Positions 40,879 through 52,654 of a stretch of 64,000 nt of DNA are shown one piece after another (the first letter of the stretch is position 1; every line of letters starts with the position of its first letter). The notes under the pieces are model-generated. The model saw only the letters and a list, made by a program, of their open reading frames with translations. It did not search any database and was not told where the DNA came from. The position numbers were made by a program, and so were the translations under genes. Origin of the DNA: Luteibacter jiangsuensis. Its GTDB lineage: Bacteria; Pseudomonadota; Gammaproteobacteria; Xanthomonadales; Rhodanobacteraceae. The stretch is from contig NZ_JAUSSK010000001.1 of the NCBI RefSeq assembly GCF_030812295.1, forward strand, positions 806,001-870,000, read 5' to 3'.

Positions 40879-41942
40879 CGATCCGCGAGCCACGCATGGA
40901 TCGCCGGGGGCACCTGCTTCTGCGCGCGCCCGGAGACATAGATGCCGATATGACCACCCTGGAAAGCCAGCGCGGTGTAGTCCTCGCTGCCGACGGCCTT
41001 GCCCAGCGGCGCCGACGCCGCCGGCGGAACGAGGTGATCCTGCTCCGCGTAGACGTTCAGCACCGGCTGGGTGATGGTCTTGAGGTCGACCCGGCGTCCA
41101 CCGATGCGCACCTCACCCTTGATCAGCAGGTTCTTCTGGAAGAAATCGCGGGCGAACTCCCGGAACGCCTCCCCTGCCTGGTCCGGCGAATCGAAGATCC
41201 ACTTCTCCATGCGAAGGAAGTTTTCCACTTCCTTCGGGTTGTCGAGGATGTCTACGAGGCCGATGTACTTCTGTTGGTTCAGGCGCAGCGGCTTCAACGT
41301 GAGGTACGCGAAGTTCATCACGTCGGCAGGCACGTTGCCGGTCGCGTCGACGAACAAGTCGATGTCGACGTTGCGCGCCCAGTGCGAAAGCATGTTGTCG
41401 GGAGTGTGGAAATCCACCGGCGTCACCATCGTGACGAGGTTGCGCACCTTCTCCGGATGCAGCGCCGCATAGCAGAGCGAGAACACGCCGCCCTGGCAGA
41501 TGCCGAGCAGGTTCACCGCCTCGATGCCATGGCGTTCACGCACCACGCCCACGCAACGGTCGAGGTAACCGTCGATGTAATCCTCCAGCGTGAGCCAGCG
41601 ATCCGCACCGTCCGGATAACCCCAGTCGACCAGGTATACGTCCTCGCCCTGTTCGAGCAGGTTGCGCACCATCGACCGGTCTTCCTGCAGGTCGATCATC
41701 CACGGCGTGTTGACCAGCGCGTAGCAGATCAACAAGGGGACCTTCGCCGTGGGCGCTTTCTCACCCTTGAAATGCCAGAGCGTCAGCTTGTCTTCGGTGT
41801 AGACCGCCTCGCGCGGCGTGATACCGAGCTCGATCGGCCCCACCCGCTTCAGTGTCTCCAGCCCGGCCTCGAGCTTGCGCCGGAACGCCTCGACCTCGGC
41901 ACGCGCCCGTTCCGGGTCGAACGGGAACGGAGGCATGCTCAT
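40875..41942 (-). CDS. phaC: class III poly(R)-hydroxyalkanoate synthase subunit PhaC
   Basis: This catalytic subunit polymerises 3-hydroxyacyl-CoA into polyester granules. Its 355 residues are the usual class III size. The alpha/beta-hydrolase fold has the nucleophile cysteine in the lipase-like box GICQGGVFSL, the aspartate in AEQDHLVPP and the histidine in QGGHIGIYVSG. Its start overlaps the phaE stop by four bases, and the DUF2165 gene overlaps its own stop the same way, so the three genes are one translational unit. No phaA or phaB is in the window. Confidence 0.95.
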   Translation of the reverse strand: MSMPPFPFDPERARAEVEAFRRKLEAGLETLKRVGPIELGITPREAVYTEDKLTLWHFKGEKAPTAKVPLLICYALVNTPWMIDLQEDRSMVRNLLEQGEDVYLVDWGYPDGADRWLTLEDYIDGYLDRCVGVVRERHGIEAVNLLGICQGGVFSLCYAALHPEKVRNLVTMVTPVDFHTPDNMLSHWARNVDIDLFVDATGNVPADVMNFAYLTLKPLRLNQQKYIGLVDILDNPKEVENFLRMEKWIFDSPDQAGEAFREFARDFFQKNLLIKGEVRIGGRRVDLKTITQPVLNVYAEQDHLVPPAASAPLGKAVGSEDYTALAFQGGHIGIYVSGRAQKQVPPAIHAWLADR

Positions 41943-42877
41943 CGTGCCTTGCCCTTGGTCGTCGCGGCGCGCTTGCTGGCCGTCGATGCGGCCTTCGTCT
42001 TCGCCACGGCCTTCATGCCACCGGCGCGATTCGCGGCCGCGGCCACCTTCTTCGCCGTCGCCGCGGGTTTCCTTTTCGAGCGGTTCGGCTCGGCCATCTT
42101 TACGTCCACCCTGGCGCCGCGAAGCCTGGCCACCTCGGCCTTCAGGGCGGCGACCTCGGCAGCCAGCCCCTGCATATGGCGCAGGTCGCGGCGAGCGGCC
42201 TGCAGGCGCTCGCCCAGGCTATCCACTTCCTTGCGCGTGGGCATGCCCGCCTGCACGGCCATCCGTTCGACCTGCCGCTGCTGGAGCACCCGCAGGCGCA
42301 TTTGCGCATTCACCAGCGCGGCATAGACCTCGCGAAACTCTTCCGACAGCGCCGCCTCGGCATAGCTTTCCTCGGCGAGGTTCACCCAGCGATCGTAGAC
42401 CGAGCGCATGGAGTCGGCGTCGGTGGGCGGCGCCTGTTCACGCAACGCCGCGTTCGCCCGCTCATGGACGCCTTGCAGCAGCGCCTGGTAACGCTGGTAG
42501 TGACCGGCGTAGTCGATCCAGGCGCGCAGCAGCGCCTGCTGTTCTTCCTGCTGCTCACGAGTGAGGCCGAAGGCCGGCATCGACAGCGTGTCGTTGGCGG
42601 CACGCGCCCAATCGTCGAATTCGGGCGGCACGCCGGGCCCATGGCCGAATGGCGGCATGCCGCCGGTGAAGGCCGCGGTGGGCGGCTCGCCACCGGCGAT
42701 GGATCGCATCCAGTCGCCGAATCCACCAAGGCCGGCGAACAGCCGCCCCATGACATCGGTCACCGGCGAACTCTCCGCGGGAGCGGTCTTCGGATCGAGC
42801 TGTTTCGCCCAGGCCTCGACGCCCTGGCGGACAAAGGCCTGGTACTGTTCGATGAAATCGGTCGGTTTGTCTGCCAT
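41939..42877 (-). CDS. phaE: class III PHA synthase subunit PhaE
   Basis: This 312-residue subunit is required for PhaC activity in class III synthases. The N-terminal half is the conserved PHA_synth_III_E domain (FIEQYQAFVRQGVEAWAKQL, DDWARAANDTLSMP), followed by a coiled-coil (about 230-275, LRHMQGLAAEVAALKAEVARLRG). A long Lys/Ala-rich tail (KPAATAKKVAAAANRAGG) follows that resembles a phasin/histone-like DNA-binding tail. It is 17 nt downstream of the GH3 gene on the same strand and overlaps phaC by four bases. Confidence 0.9.
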   Translation of the reverse strand: MADKPTDFIEQYQAFVRQGVEAWAKQLDPKTAPAESSPVTDVMGRLFAGLGGFGDWMRSIAGGEPPTAAFTGGMPPFGHGPGVPPEFDDWARAANDTLSMPAFGLTREQQEEQQALLRAWIDYAGHYQRYQALLQGVHERANAALREQAPPTDADSMRSVYDRWVNLAEESYAEAALSEEFREVYAALVNAQMRLRVLQQRQVERMAVQAGMPTRKEVDSLGERLQAARRDLRHMQGLAAEVAALKAEVARLRGARVDVKMAEPNRSKRKPAATAKKVAAAANRAGGMKAVAKTKAASTASKRAATTKGKAR

Positions 42878-42894
42878 GCGCGTATGGTACGCCG

Positions 42895-45264
42895 TCAGGG
42901 CGCGATCTCGAACGTCGCCTGCTGATCGGCCCGTGAACTGCCGCCCACCCAGACGGTGTATCGCGTCGGTTCGACCACCTCCTCGCTTTTCGCGTTCCAG
43001 AACGACAGTTCGGGAAAGCCGAGCTGGAAGGTTACCCGCCTCGATTCACCGGGCTGCAACGCCACGCGCTGGAACCCCTGCAGGCTGCGAACCGGCTGTT
43101 CGACGCTGGCACCCAGGTTGCGTACGTAGAGTTGGACCACTTCCGTGCCGGCGCGTTGCCCGGTGTTCTTCACCATGGCGGTCACGGTAATCAGGTTCTT
43201 CGCGCTCTTGTTGTTCGCTTCCACCAACGGCACGCGGGCGCGCGACACCTGCACGTCCGAATAGCCGAACGTGGTGTAGGACAAGCCATGGCCGAAGGCG
43301 TACAGCGCATCGTTCGGCACGTCGATGTAGCGCGAGATGAAGGCCGTGCCGCGCGACGGCGGCTTCGACAGATCCGCATCGCCCGGCGGACGGCCGGTCG
43401 GGAACTGGTTGTAATAGAGCGGCTCCTGGCCGACAGCGCGGGGGAAGCTCATCGTCAGCTTGCCGCTGGGGGCGACGTCGCCGAACAGCACGTCCGCCAC
43501 CGCGTTGCCAGCCTCCGTGCCGGGGAACCACATGGCCATGATCGCGGGGACGTTCCGGTCGGCCCAGTCGAGCACGAGGGGACGGCCCGAGAACACCAGC
43601 AGCACCACGGGCTTACCCGTCGCGACGATCCGCTGGAGCAAGGCCTGCTGGTTGCCCGGGAGATCCAGGTGCGCGCGCGAACCGGCTTCGCCGCTCATGC
43701 GCGACGATTCGCCCAACGCCATCACCACCACATCGGCCTTGGCGGCGGCGTTCATCGCCTCGGCGAACCCCGCTTCGGAATCCGTCTCGATATCGGTGCC
43801 CTTTACATACAGCAATTCCCCGCCTTGTTTCTTCATGCGCGCCGCCAGCCCGCCGCGCAGCGTGACCACATCGGGGAAGTGCTGGGCGCCGCCCCATGCG
43901 CCCTGCATCTCGCTGGCCGCATCGGCGAGCGGGCCGATCAGCGCCAGTGTCTTCACGCGACGGTCGAGTGGGAGCACCGGCGCCGAGCCTTGTCCTCCAT
44001 TCTTGAGCAGCACGAAGGATTCCTCGGCGGCACGCCGCACGAGAGGACGATGCGCATCGACGGTCTGCACCACCTCGGTGCCGCGAGCATAGGGGTGCTC
44101 GAACAAGCCCAGCGCGAACTTCACCCGCAGCACCCGCCGTACCGCTTCGTCCACGGTCGCCATCGACAGCTTGCCTTCCTCCAGCAGCTTCGGAATCTGC
44201 GTGTCGTAGAAGTGGCTCATCATGTCCACCTCCACGCCGGCTTGCAGCGCTTTTCGGGTCGCCGTGGCGGCGTCCAACGCGATGCCATGATGGGTCAATT
44301 CCATCACGGCGGTGAAGTCGCTCACCACGAAGCCGTCGAAGCCCCATTCCTTGCGCAGGATGTCTGTCATGAGATACGAACTGGCGGTGGCGGGCACGCC
44401 GTTGAGCGCGTTGAAGGCGCTCATCATCGTCGCCGCGCCGGCTTCGACTGCCGCGCGGTAAGGCGGCAGATAGACCTGGCGCAAACGGATGTCCGACATG
44501 TCCGTGGTGTTGTACTCGCGCCCGGCCTCGGCTGCGCCATACGCCGCGAAATGCTTGACCGACGCCGCCACGCTTTCCGGGTCCGTGAGGTTCGTACCCT
44601 GGTAACCGCGAATGTAGGCGCGCGCCATGGCCGCACCCAGGTAGGCATCTTCGCCCGCGCCTTCGGTCGAACGCCCCCATCGCGCATCACGCGAGATGTC
44701 GACCATCGGCGAATAGAACCATTTCACGCCGCCGGTCGTCGCCTCCACGGCGGCCATGTGCGAAACCTCCTGCACCAGGGCCGGATCCCATGTCGCGGAC
44801 AGGCCCAGGGGAACCGGATAGATGGTGCGGTAGCCATGGATGATGTCGGCACCGAACAGCAGGGGAATACCCAGCCGGCTGCCCAGGGCGGCTTCCTGGA
44901 ACGGCCGGGTCTTCGCGACGCCGACGACATTGAGCATCGAACCCAACTCGCCCTTCCGCGCCAACGCCATCGCGTCGACTTGCGTGAGCGTCTCCGGATT
45001 GACGGCAACCGCATTGCCGTCGGCAGGCGTGGCCGCACCGCCCGCACCGTATTGCACGAGCTGGCCGATCTTCTCGGCCAGGGTCATCCGCGCCAGCAGC
45101 GCGTCCACCTTCCGCTCGATCTCCGGCGAAACCAGCTGCGCGTTCGACGCGGGAACGACAGCGGCATCACCTGCCGATGTAGCGCACGCGGCACCGGCCA
45201 GGGCTAGCGATGCGCCGAGCGAGAGCATGCGCGTGGACAGGCGGGGACGGAATCGGAAGCTCAT
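42895..45264 (-). CDS. bglX: glycoside hydrolase family 3 beta-glucosidase, BglX-like
   Basis: This secreted beta-glycosidase has 789 residues. The signal peptide (about 1-26, LGASLALAGAACA) is followed by the GH3 N-terminal barrel with the nucleophile aspartate in FDGFVVSDFTAVMELTHHG, the GH3 C-terminal domain (ALIGPLAD...) and a fibronectin-III-like domain at the end. The ATG at 45264 has GGAG 5 nt upstream, and the longer frame is not supported. It runs into the phaE operon with a gap of 17 nt. Confidence 0.94.
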   Translation of the reverse strand: MSFRFRPRLSTRMLSLGASLALAGAACATSAGDAAVVPASNAQLVSPEIERKVDALLARMTLAEKIGQLVQYGAGGAATPADGNAVAVNPETLTQVDAMALARKGELGSMLNVVGVAKTRPFQEAALGSRLGIPLLFGADIIHGYRTIYPVPLGLSATWDPALVQEVSHMAAVEATTGGVKWFYSPMVDISRDARWGRSTEGAGEDAYLGAAMARAYIRGYQGTNLTDPESVAASVKHFAAYGAAEAGREYNTTDMSDIRLRQVYLPPYRAAVEAGAATMMSAFNALNGVPATASSYLMTDILRKEWGFDGFVVSDFTAVMELTHHGIALDAATATRKALQAGVEVDMMSHFYDTQIPKLLEEGKLSMATVDEAVRRVLRVKFALGLFEHPYARGTEVVQTVDAHRPLVRRAAEESFVLLKNGGQGSAPVLPLDRRVKTLALIGPLADAASEMQGAWGGAQHFPDVVTLRGGLAARMKKQGGELLYVKGTDIETDSEAGFAEAMNAAAKADVVVMALGESSRMSGEAGSRAHLDLPGNQQALLQRIVATGKPVVLLVFSGRPLVLDWADRNVPAIMAMWFPGTEAGNAVADVLFGDVAPSGKLTMSFPRAVGQEPLYYNQFPTGRPPGDADLSKPPSRGTAFISRYIDVPNDALYAFGHGLSYTTFGYSDVQVSRARVPLVEANNKSAKNLITVTAMVKNTGQRAGTEVVQLYVRNLGASVEQPVRSLQGFQRVALQPGESRRVTFQLGFPELSFWNAKSEEVVEPTRYTVWVGGSSRADQQATFEIAP

Positions 45265-45386
45265 GCATTCTCCGGGGAAGCGTCGCCAGCTTTCAGCGAC
45301 GGGGATGACCCCCGGAATGTAAACGTTTGCGGCTGTTCCGGTAAACCTTGCTGGCTCGGCTTCGCCGAGCCGCCCCACAACCAACA

Positions 45387-45417
45387 CAAAAAAACCCGGC
45401 ATCTCGCGATGCCGGGT
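45387..45417 (-). terminator. intrinsic terminator of pnp
   Basis: A 10-bp stem ACCCGGCATC / GATGCCGGGT with TCGC loop is followed on the minus strand by seven T. It lies 27 nt after the pnp stop. Confidence 0.93.
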
Positions 45418-45443
45418 CTTTATTCAACGCTGAAAGCCAGGGA

Positions 45444-47549
<2,106 letters not shown>

Positions 47550-47579
47550 TTCGATCTCTCCTCGTCCTGTTCCGGTGGT

Positions 47580-47849
47580 TTAGCGGCGCAGGCCGAGGCG
47601 TTCGATCAGGGTCTGGTAGCGAGCGAGGTCGCTCTTCTTGAGGTAGGCCAGCAGCGTCTTGCGCTTGTTGACCATCTTCAGCAGGCCGCGACGCGAGTGG
47701 TGGTCCTGCTTGTGCGCCTGGAAGTGATCCTGCAGCGCGGTGATGTTCGCGGACAGCAGCGCGACCTGGACTTCGGTCGAGCCGGTGTCGTTTTCCTTGC
47801 GACCGTAGTCCTTGATGATCTGGCTGGTCTGTTCGACGGTGAGCGACAT
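47580..47849 (-). CDS. rpsO: ribosomal protein S15
   Basis: This 89-residue small-subunit protein (E. coli 89) binds 16S rRNA at the central three-way junction. The conserved [16 protein letters not shown] stretch is present. AAGGA lies 9 nt before the ATG. Upstream it has its own sigma-70 promoter and a long hairpin leader, which could allow S15 feedback control. Confidence 0.98.
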   Translation of the reverse strand: MSLTVEQTSQIIKDYGRKENDTGSTEVQVALLSANITALQDHFQAHKQDHHSRRGLLKMVNKRKTLLAYLKKSDLARYQTLIERLGLRR

Positions 47850-47864
47850 GTGTATCGATTCCTT

Positions 47865-47929
47865 AAAAGCGGGTGCGAGACTTGCGCAACCTCAACGGGT
47901 ACCGGTGAAGTTGCGCAAGCCTCGCTTTT
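47865..47929 (-). promoter_or_regulatory. structured leader hairpin of rpsO
   Basis: On the minus strand the leader folds into a long stem. The 10-bp core CTTGCGCAAC / GTTGCGCAAG (47881-47890 with 47910-47919) is extended by GCGAG/CTCGC and by AAAAGC/GCTTTT, with an internal bulge. The loop is about 19 nt. It ends directly at the AAGGA ribosome site of rpsO. In other bacteria S15 represses its own mRNA through a leader structure; that role here is inferred. Confidence 0.7.
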
Positions 47930-47955
47930 GATGAAAGCCGTTAAACGAGCACGTA

Positions 47956-47985
47956 ATTGTAACGTCCTGCGCGTAGTGGCAACAA
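47956..47985 (-). promoter_or_regulatory. sigma-70 promoter of rpsO
   Basis: TTGTTG (47985-47980) and TACAAT (47961-47956) on the minus strand are separated by 18 bp. Transcription would begin near 47949, 100 nt before the rpsO ATG, and would include the whole hairpin leader. Confidence 0.6.
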
Positions 47986-47991
47986 GCCCGG

Positions 47992-48909
47992 TCAGACGGG
48001 CGGCAGGTTGAATCCCCTGAGGACGCGAAGGATACCGTCTTCGCCGACCTCTCCCAAGGCCATCAGGCGCCCGTCGGCGCCCCAGACCCCGCGGCGGCCC
48101 GGGTCCGCGCCCTGCCCCAGCGGCACGGGCTGGCCGAAGCCCAGCACCCGGGTCTGGTCCGGGTCGAGATCCACCCGGGGGATATGGGCCAGGCCCGCGT
48201 CCACGGGCAAGAGACAGGCCTCGAGTTGATCCGGACCCGTCTCTGCAGCCTCGCGCAATTGGTCGAGCGTGACCATGGCGGGCGCCATGAAAGGTTCGAC
48301 CCAGAGCCGGCGCAGCCCGGTCAGGTGCGCGCCACAACCCAGGTTCGCGCCGAAGTCGACCGCCAGGCTGCGCACATAGGTGCCCGAGCCACACTCGACG
48401 AGCAGGCGCACGGTGTCGCCCTCGCGATCGAGCACGTCCAGGCGGTAGACGTCGACTTCGCGGGCCGGGACATCCACGGCTTCGCCGCGGCGGGCGCGGA
48501 CATACAGCGGCACGCCATCCTGCTTGATCGCCGAATAGGCCGGCGGGACCTGGACGATGTGACCGCGCAGGGGCGCCAGGGCGGCCTCGATGATCGCGTC
48601 GTCCAGTGGCGGTACCGGACGTGTCTCGACCACCTCGCCTTCCAGGTCGGCCGTGGTGGTGCTGACGCCCAGGCGCACCTCCGCTTCATAGGCCTTGCGC
48701 GACCCCAGCAGCCAGCCGGCGATCTTGGTGGCCTCGCCGAAGCAGAGCGGCAGCAATCCCGTCGCCAGTGGATCGAGGCTGCCCGTATGCCCGCCCTTGG
48801 CCGCGCCCACGAGCCGGCGAGCCGTCTGCAAGGCCTGGTTGGAACTCAGGCCCAGCGGTTTGTCGAGCAGGAGGATGCCGTGGATGTCTCGAAAGGTTCG
48901 GCGGTTCAT
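47992..48909 (-). CDS. truB: tRNA pseudouridine(55) synthase
   Basis: The enzyme makes pseudouridine 55 in the T-loop of tRNAs. Its 305 residues contain the catalytic aspartate in GGHTGSLDPLATGLLP and the later motif GTYVRSLAVDFGANLGCGAHL. The ATG at 48909 gives the usual start MNRRTFRDIHGILLLDKP; a longer frame reaches into the intergenic repeat. A repeat-filled gap of 267 bp separates it from rbfA. Confidence 0.96.
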   Translation of the reverse strand: MNRRTFRDIHGILLLDKPLGLSSNQALQTARRLVGAAKGGHTGSLDPLATGLLPLCFGEATKIAGWLLGSRKAYEAEVRLGVSTTTADLEGEVVETRPVPPLDDAIIEAALAPLRGHIVQVPPAYSAIKQDGVPLYVRARRGEAVDVPAREVDVYRLDVLDREGDTVRLLVECGSGTYVRSLAVDFGANLGCGAHLTGLRRLWVEPFMAPAMVTLDQLREAAETGPDQLEACLLPVDAGLAHIPRVDLDPDQTRVLGFGQPVPLGQGADPGRRGVWGADGRLMALGEVGEDGILRVLRGFNLPPV

Positions 48910-48965
48910 GAGGGTCGGAAAAGGAGGCGGTACGTCATGGTTACGGCGGTTCGGCGACAGGCGGG

Positions 48966-49141
48966 CCATCGCCGACAGGGTCGGCTCCCACCGAAAATGG
49001 TCTGCCGCCCGTGGCTATATGTGGGAGCCGTGGCTCTGGTGGGAGCCGGCTATGCCGGCGATCCCGCGGCAGCGGGCAACCTTGTCGCGAGCATCCTGTC
49101 GCCGCTGAAGCGGCTCCCACATGTCAAGCGGCTCCCACATG
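48966..49141. repeat. cluster of REP-like copies between truB and rbfA
   Basis: The gap contains one copy CATCGCCGACAGGGTCGGCTCCCAC (from 48967), two GTGGGAGCC(G) units at 49021 and 49039, a GCCGGC palindrome near 49050-49063 and two further GCGGCTCCCACATG units at about 49112 and 49130. They are in mixed orientations. No gene is seen in the gap. Confidence 0.8.
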
Positions 49142-49176
49142 AGCCCATGGACTCAGGTCTTGTATTGTCCGACGAC

Positions 49177-49557
49177 TCAGGTCTCGTCCGACGACTCGGG
49201 TTCGGCCGGGGGGACCGGGTTCTCGCGCAACAGGCGTTCGATCCGCTCGCCGGTGTCGACGGACTCGTCGTACTTGAACTTCAACTCGGGCACCCGGCGG
49301 AGACGCATGGAGCGCGACAGGGATCGACGGAATTCCGGGGCCAGTTCCTTCAATGCCTTGACCGCGACGACCGACTGCTCGGGCATCAGCGCGGTGACCC
49401 ACACCGTGGCCCAGTCCAGGTCCCTGGTCACTTCCACGTCGGACACGCTGACCGACGGCAACGCGTGGTCGCGTACCGCGGCATGCACCAGGAGGCCGAT
49501 CTCGCGCCGGAGTTCGGCGGAGACGCGGTCGGTGCGCTTGAAATCACGGGACGGCAT
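49177..49557 (-). CDS. rbfA: ribosome-binding factor A
   Basis: This 126-residue KH-like protein assists late maturation of the 30S subunit. It has SRDFKRTDRVSAELRREIG at the start and the conserved VTRDLDWATVWVTAL. A GGAGG site lies 5 nt before the ATG. It lies between infB and truB as in most bacteria, but an intrinsic terminator precedes it here. Confidence 0.96.
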   Translation of the reverse strand: MPSRDFKRTDRVSAELRREIGLLVHAAVRDHALPSVSVSDVEVTRDLDWATVWVTALMPEQSVVAVKALKELAPEFRRSLSRSMRLRRVPELKFKYDESVDTGERIERLLRENPVPPAEPESSDET

Positions 49558-49596
49558 ATCCGCCTCCAGTTTTTATGGGGTGCATTAACGAATAAA

Positions 49597-49622
49597 GCCT
49601 CCCCGGCGCATGCCGGGGAGGC
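49597..49622 (-). terminator. intrinsic terminator-like hairpin after infB
   Basis: A perfect 11-bp stem GCCTCCCCGGC / GCCGGGGAGGC with a 4-nt loop is followed on the minus strand by TTTATTC. It lies 14 nt after the infB stop and 40 nt before rbfA, so it could reduce read-through from infB. The T tract is short. Confidence 0.7.
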
Positions 49623-49635
49623 GCATTGCCCGCTG

Positions 49636-52521
49636 TTACAGCGTGCGTGCGACTTCGATGCGCTCGAAGCACTCGATCTGGTCGCCGACCTTCACGTCGT
49701 TGTACTGCTTCACGGCGATACCGCATTCCATGCCGTTGCGGACCTCGTCCACCAGCTCCTTGAAGCGGCGGAGCGATTCCAGCTCGCCCTGGAACACGAC
49801 GACGTTGTCGCGCAGCACGCGGATCGGCTTGGACCGCTTGACGAAGCCCTCGGTGACCATGCAACCCGCCACCGCGCCGAACTTCGACGAACGGAACACG
49901 TCGCGGACCTGCGCGATGCCGATGATCTCCTCGCGGATTTCCATGCCGAGAAGACCGGAGGCCGCCTGCTTCACCTGGTCGATGACGTCGTAGATGATCG
50001 AGAAGTAACGGACATCGAGGCCGTTGGTGTCGATCACCTTGCGTGCCGACGCGTCGGCACGGACGTTGAAGCCGATGATCAGCGCCTTGGAGGCCGCCGC
50101 CAGCGTGGCTTCCGACTCGGTGATGCCGCCCACGCCGGACGAGATCACGTTCACCTTCACCAGGTCGTTGCCGATCTGGGTGAGCGAATCGCGCAGCGCT
50201 TCCACCGAACCCTGCACATCGGCCTTGACCAGGATGTTGAGGGTCTGCTGGCCTTCGCCCTGGCCCATCTGGGCCATGATGTCTTCCAGGCGGTTCGACT
50301 TCGAGACGAGGCGGTTCTCGCGACGCTTCTGCTGACGCTCGGCGGCCACCTGGCGGGCGAGGCGCTCGTCCTCGACCGCGACGAAGTCGTCACCCGATTC
50401 AGGCACGCCGGAAAGGCCCAGCACCTGCACGGGAATCGACGGGCCGGCTTCGTTCACCTGCTTGCCGGTCTCGTCCACGAGCGCACGCATGCGGCCGTAT
50501 TCGATACCGCAGACGACGAAATCGCCCTTCTTCAGCGTGCCCTGCTGCACCAGCACCGTCGCCACCGGACCACGGCCGCGGTCGAGGCTGGATTCGATCA
50601 CGACACCCGAGGCGCGGCCGTCGGCCACGGCCTTGAGTTCCATGATCTCGGCCTGGATCGAGATCGCATCGAGCAGCGCATCGACACCGTCGCCGGTCTT
50701 CGCCGAAAGCGGCACGAACGGCGTGTCGCCGCCCCACTCTTCCGGGATGACTTCGAGGTTCGCGAGGCCTTGCTTCACGTTGTCCGGGTTGGCGTCGGAC
50801 TTGTCCATCTTGTTGACCGCGACGATCAGCGGCACCTTGGCGGCGCGCGCGTGACGCACGGCTTCCTGCGTCTGCGGCATGACACCGTCGTCCGCGGCGA
50901 CCACGAGCACCACGATATCCGTGGACTGCGCACCACGTGCGCGCATCGAGGTGAACGCGGCATGGCCCGGGGTGTCGAGGAAGGTGATCACGCCGCGGCT
51001 GGTTTCGACGTGGTACGCGCCGATGTGCTGCGTGATGCCGCCGGCTTCGCCCGAGGCGACCTTGGTCCGGCGGATGTAATCCAGCAACGAGGTCTTGCCA
51101 TGGTCGACGTGACCCATGATCGTGACCACCGGGGGACGCGTGACCTTCTCGCCCTCGAGCTCGACGCTCTGGGTGTGCGAGGCCAGCGCGGCTTCCGCGT
51201 CGTTATCGGTCGCGCGGACCGGGTTGTGGCCCAGTTCCTCGACGACGAGCGCCGCGGTGTCGTGATCGATCGTCTGGTTGATGGTCGCCATGACGCCCAT
51301 CTTGAACAGCGCCTTGACTACCTCGGCGCCCTTCACGGCCATCTTCTGCGCCAGCTCGGCGACGAGGTTGTTATCGCCGATCACCACGTCGCGAACCACG
51401 GCGACGGTCGGCCGCGTGAAGCCGTGCGGACCGCCCGACGAAGCGCCGCCACGAGGTGCCTCGGCACGACCCTTGGCCTTGCCGCCACGGCGATTGCCGC
51501 TGGAACGGCGCGCGCGGTCGGCGTCGGACAGGTGCAGTTCGCCAGCGGCGAAACGCTTGCCACCCGCCTCGCGATCGCGGCCACCGCCGCCACCGCCGCC
51601 GCCACCCTGTTTCGGACGCGCGTTGCCGCGCGAATCGTTGGCAGCCGCCACCGCGCCCGGTGCCGGGCGTGCGGCGGGCGCGGGCGTCGCGGGACGCGCG
51701 GCGGCCGGAGCCGGTGCGGGCGCCGGCGCGGGTGCCGGCGGGGGAACCGGAGCGGGCGCCGGCTTGGCGATCACGCGCTCGCGTTTACGCGGTTCGTGGA
51801 TGCGCGGCAGGATCATGCCGAGCGAGCGCGTATCGAGCTTGCCCGTCTGATGGGTCACGCCATCGTCGTTGCCGGACGCGGCGGCGGCCGGTGCCGGCGC
51901 GGATGCCTCGACCGTCGCGGGAGCGTCTGCCGGGGCCTGTGCTTGCTCGGCGCGTGCGCGTTCCGCCGCGGCCTGTTCAGCCTCGGCCTGGCGACGCGCT
52001 TCCGCGGCGGCCTCTTCCTGGCGGCGCGCTTCAGCCTCGGCTTCGCGACGTGCCGCTTCGGCCTGTTCACGGCGCTCGGCTTCCTCGCGGCGCGCCGATT
52101 CCTCGTGCTCGCGCTGGGCGTGCGACTCGGCCAGCTTGCGCGCGGCTTCCTCGCGCTCCGGCTCGTGTGCGGCATCTTCCGCGATCGCGCTGCGCTTGAC
52201 GTACGTGCGCTTGGTGCGGACCTCGACGTTGACCGTCTTGGCCGCGCCAGCGCCCCGGCCCGTGCCGGAGTTCACTTTCAGCTCGCCAACGGTGCGGCGC
52301 TTGAGCGTGATCTGGCGCGGCGCCGACTCGTCCGCTTCCGGAGCGGCGTCGTTCTTGCCATGCGTGCGACGCAGGAAGCCAAGCAGCTTGAACTTTTCAG
52401 TGCTGCTGATGACTTGCTCCGCATCGGAGAATTTCATTCCGGCTTCGCCAAGCTGCCCAAGCAGCTTGTCGACCGGCAAACCCAGTTGCTGGGCGAGTTG
52501 TTTGATAGTGACGTCCGACAT
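49636..52521 (-). CDS. infB: translation initiation factor IF-2
   Basis: This GTPase places fMet-tRNA on the 30S subunit. Its 961 residues begin with the conserved IF2 N-terminal helix ([24 protein letters not shown]). A long charged, Ala/Glu/Arg-rich coiled region (about 110-190) and a Pro/Ala- and Gly-rich linker (about 245-310) follow. Then comes the G domain with [23 protein letters not shown] and NKMDK, and domains II to IV. GGAG lies 11 nt before the ATG. Gene order nusA-infB-rbfA is conserved. Confidence 0.98.
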   Translation of the reverse strand: MSDVTIKQLAQQLGLPVDKLLGQLGEAGMKFSDAEQVISSTEKFKLLGFLRRTHGKNDAAPEADESAPRQITLKRRTVGELKVNSGTGRGAGAAKTVNVEVRTKRTYVKRSAIAEDAAHEPEREEAARKLAESHAQREHEESARREEAERREQAEAARREAEAEARRQEEAAAEARRQAEAEQAAAERARAEQAQAPADAPATVEASAPAPAAAASGNDDGVTHQTGKLDTRSLGMILPRIHEPRKRERVIAKPAPAPVPPPAPAPAPAPAPAAARPATPAPAARPAPGAVAAANDSRGNARPKQGGGGGGGGGRDREAGGKRFAAGELHLSDADRARRSSGNRRGGKAKGRAEAPRGGASSGGPHGFTRPTVAVVRDVVIGDNNLVAELAQKMAVKGAEVVKALFKMGVMATINQTIDHDTAALVVEELGHNPVRATDNDAEAALASHTQSVELEGEKVTRPPVVTIMGHVDHGKTSLLDYIRRTKVASGEAGGITQHIGAYHVETSRGVITFLDTPGHAAFTSMRARGAQSTDIVVLVVAADDGVMPQTQEAVRHARAAKVPLIVAVNKMDKSDANPDNVKQGLANLEVIPEEWGGDTPFVPLSAKTGDGVDALLDAISIQAEIMELKAVADGRASGVVIESSLDRGRGPVATVLVQQGTLKKGDFVVCGIEYGRMRALVDETGKQVNEAGPSIPVQVLGLSGVPESGDDFVAVEDERLARQVAAERQQKRRENRLVSKSNRLEDIMAQMGQGEGQQTLNILVKADVQGSVEALRDSLTQIGNDLVKVNVISSGVGGITESEATLAAASKALIIGFNVRADASARKVIDTNGLDVRYFSIIYDVIDQVKQAASGLLGMEIREEIIGIAQVRDVFRSSKFGAVAGCMVTEGFVKRSKPIRVLRDNVVVFQGELESLRRFKELVDEVRNGMECGIAVKQYNDVKVGDQIECFERIEVARTL

Positions 52522-52654
52522 CGTTATTTATTCTCCGCCGTTCCCGCGCGTAACCCTACGTGCCGACGATGACCCGTACGGCTGCCTCCATCCATGGCGG
52601 GAGACCTCATGGCCTCCCTCGAGGCGCCCGTCCAGGACGCTTCCGGTCTCGCGC

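Noticed and set aside
48184-52572. Very long open frame (over 1400 codons) on the plus strand opposite infB, rbfA and truB
   Set aside because: It is a mirror frame of high-GC codon usage; the opposite strand encodes well-conserved IF-2, RbfA and TruB. Its translation is His/Asp/Arg-rich without domains.
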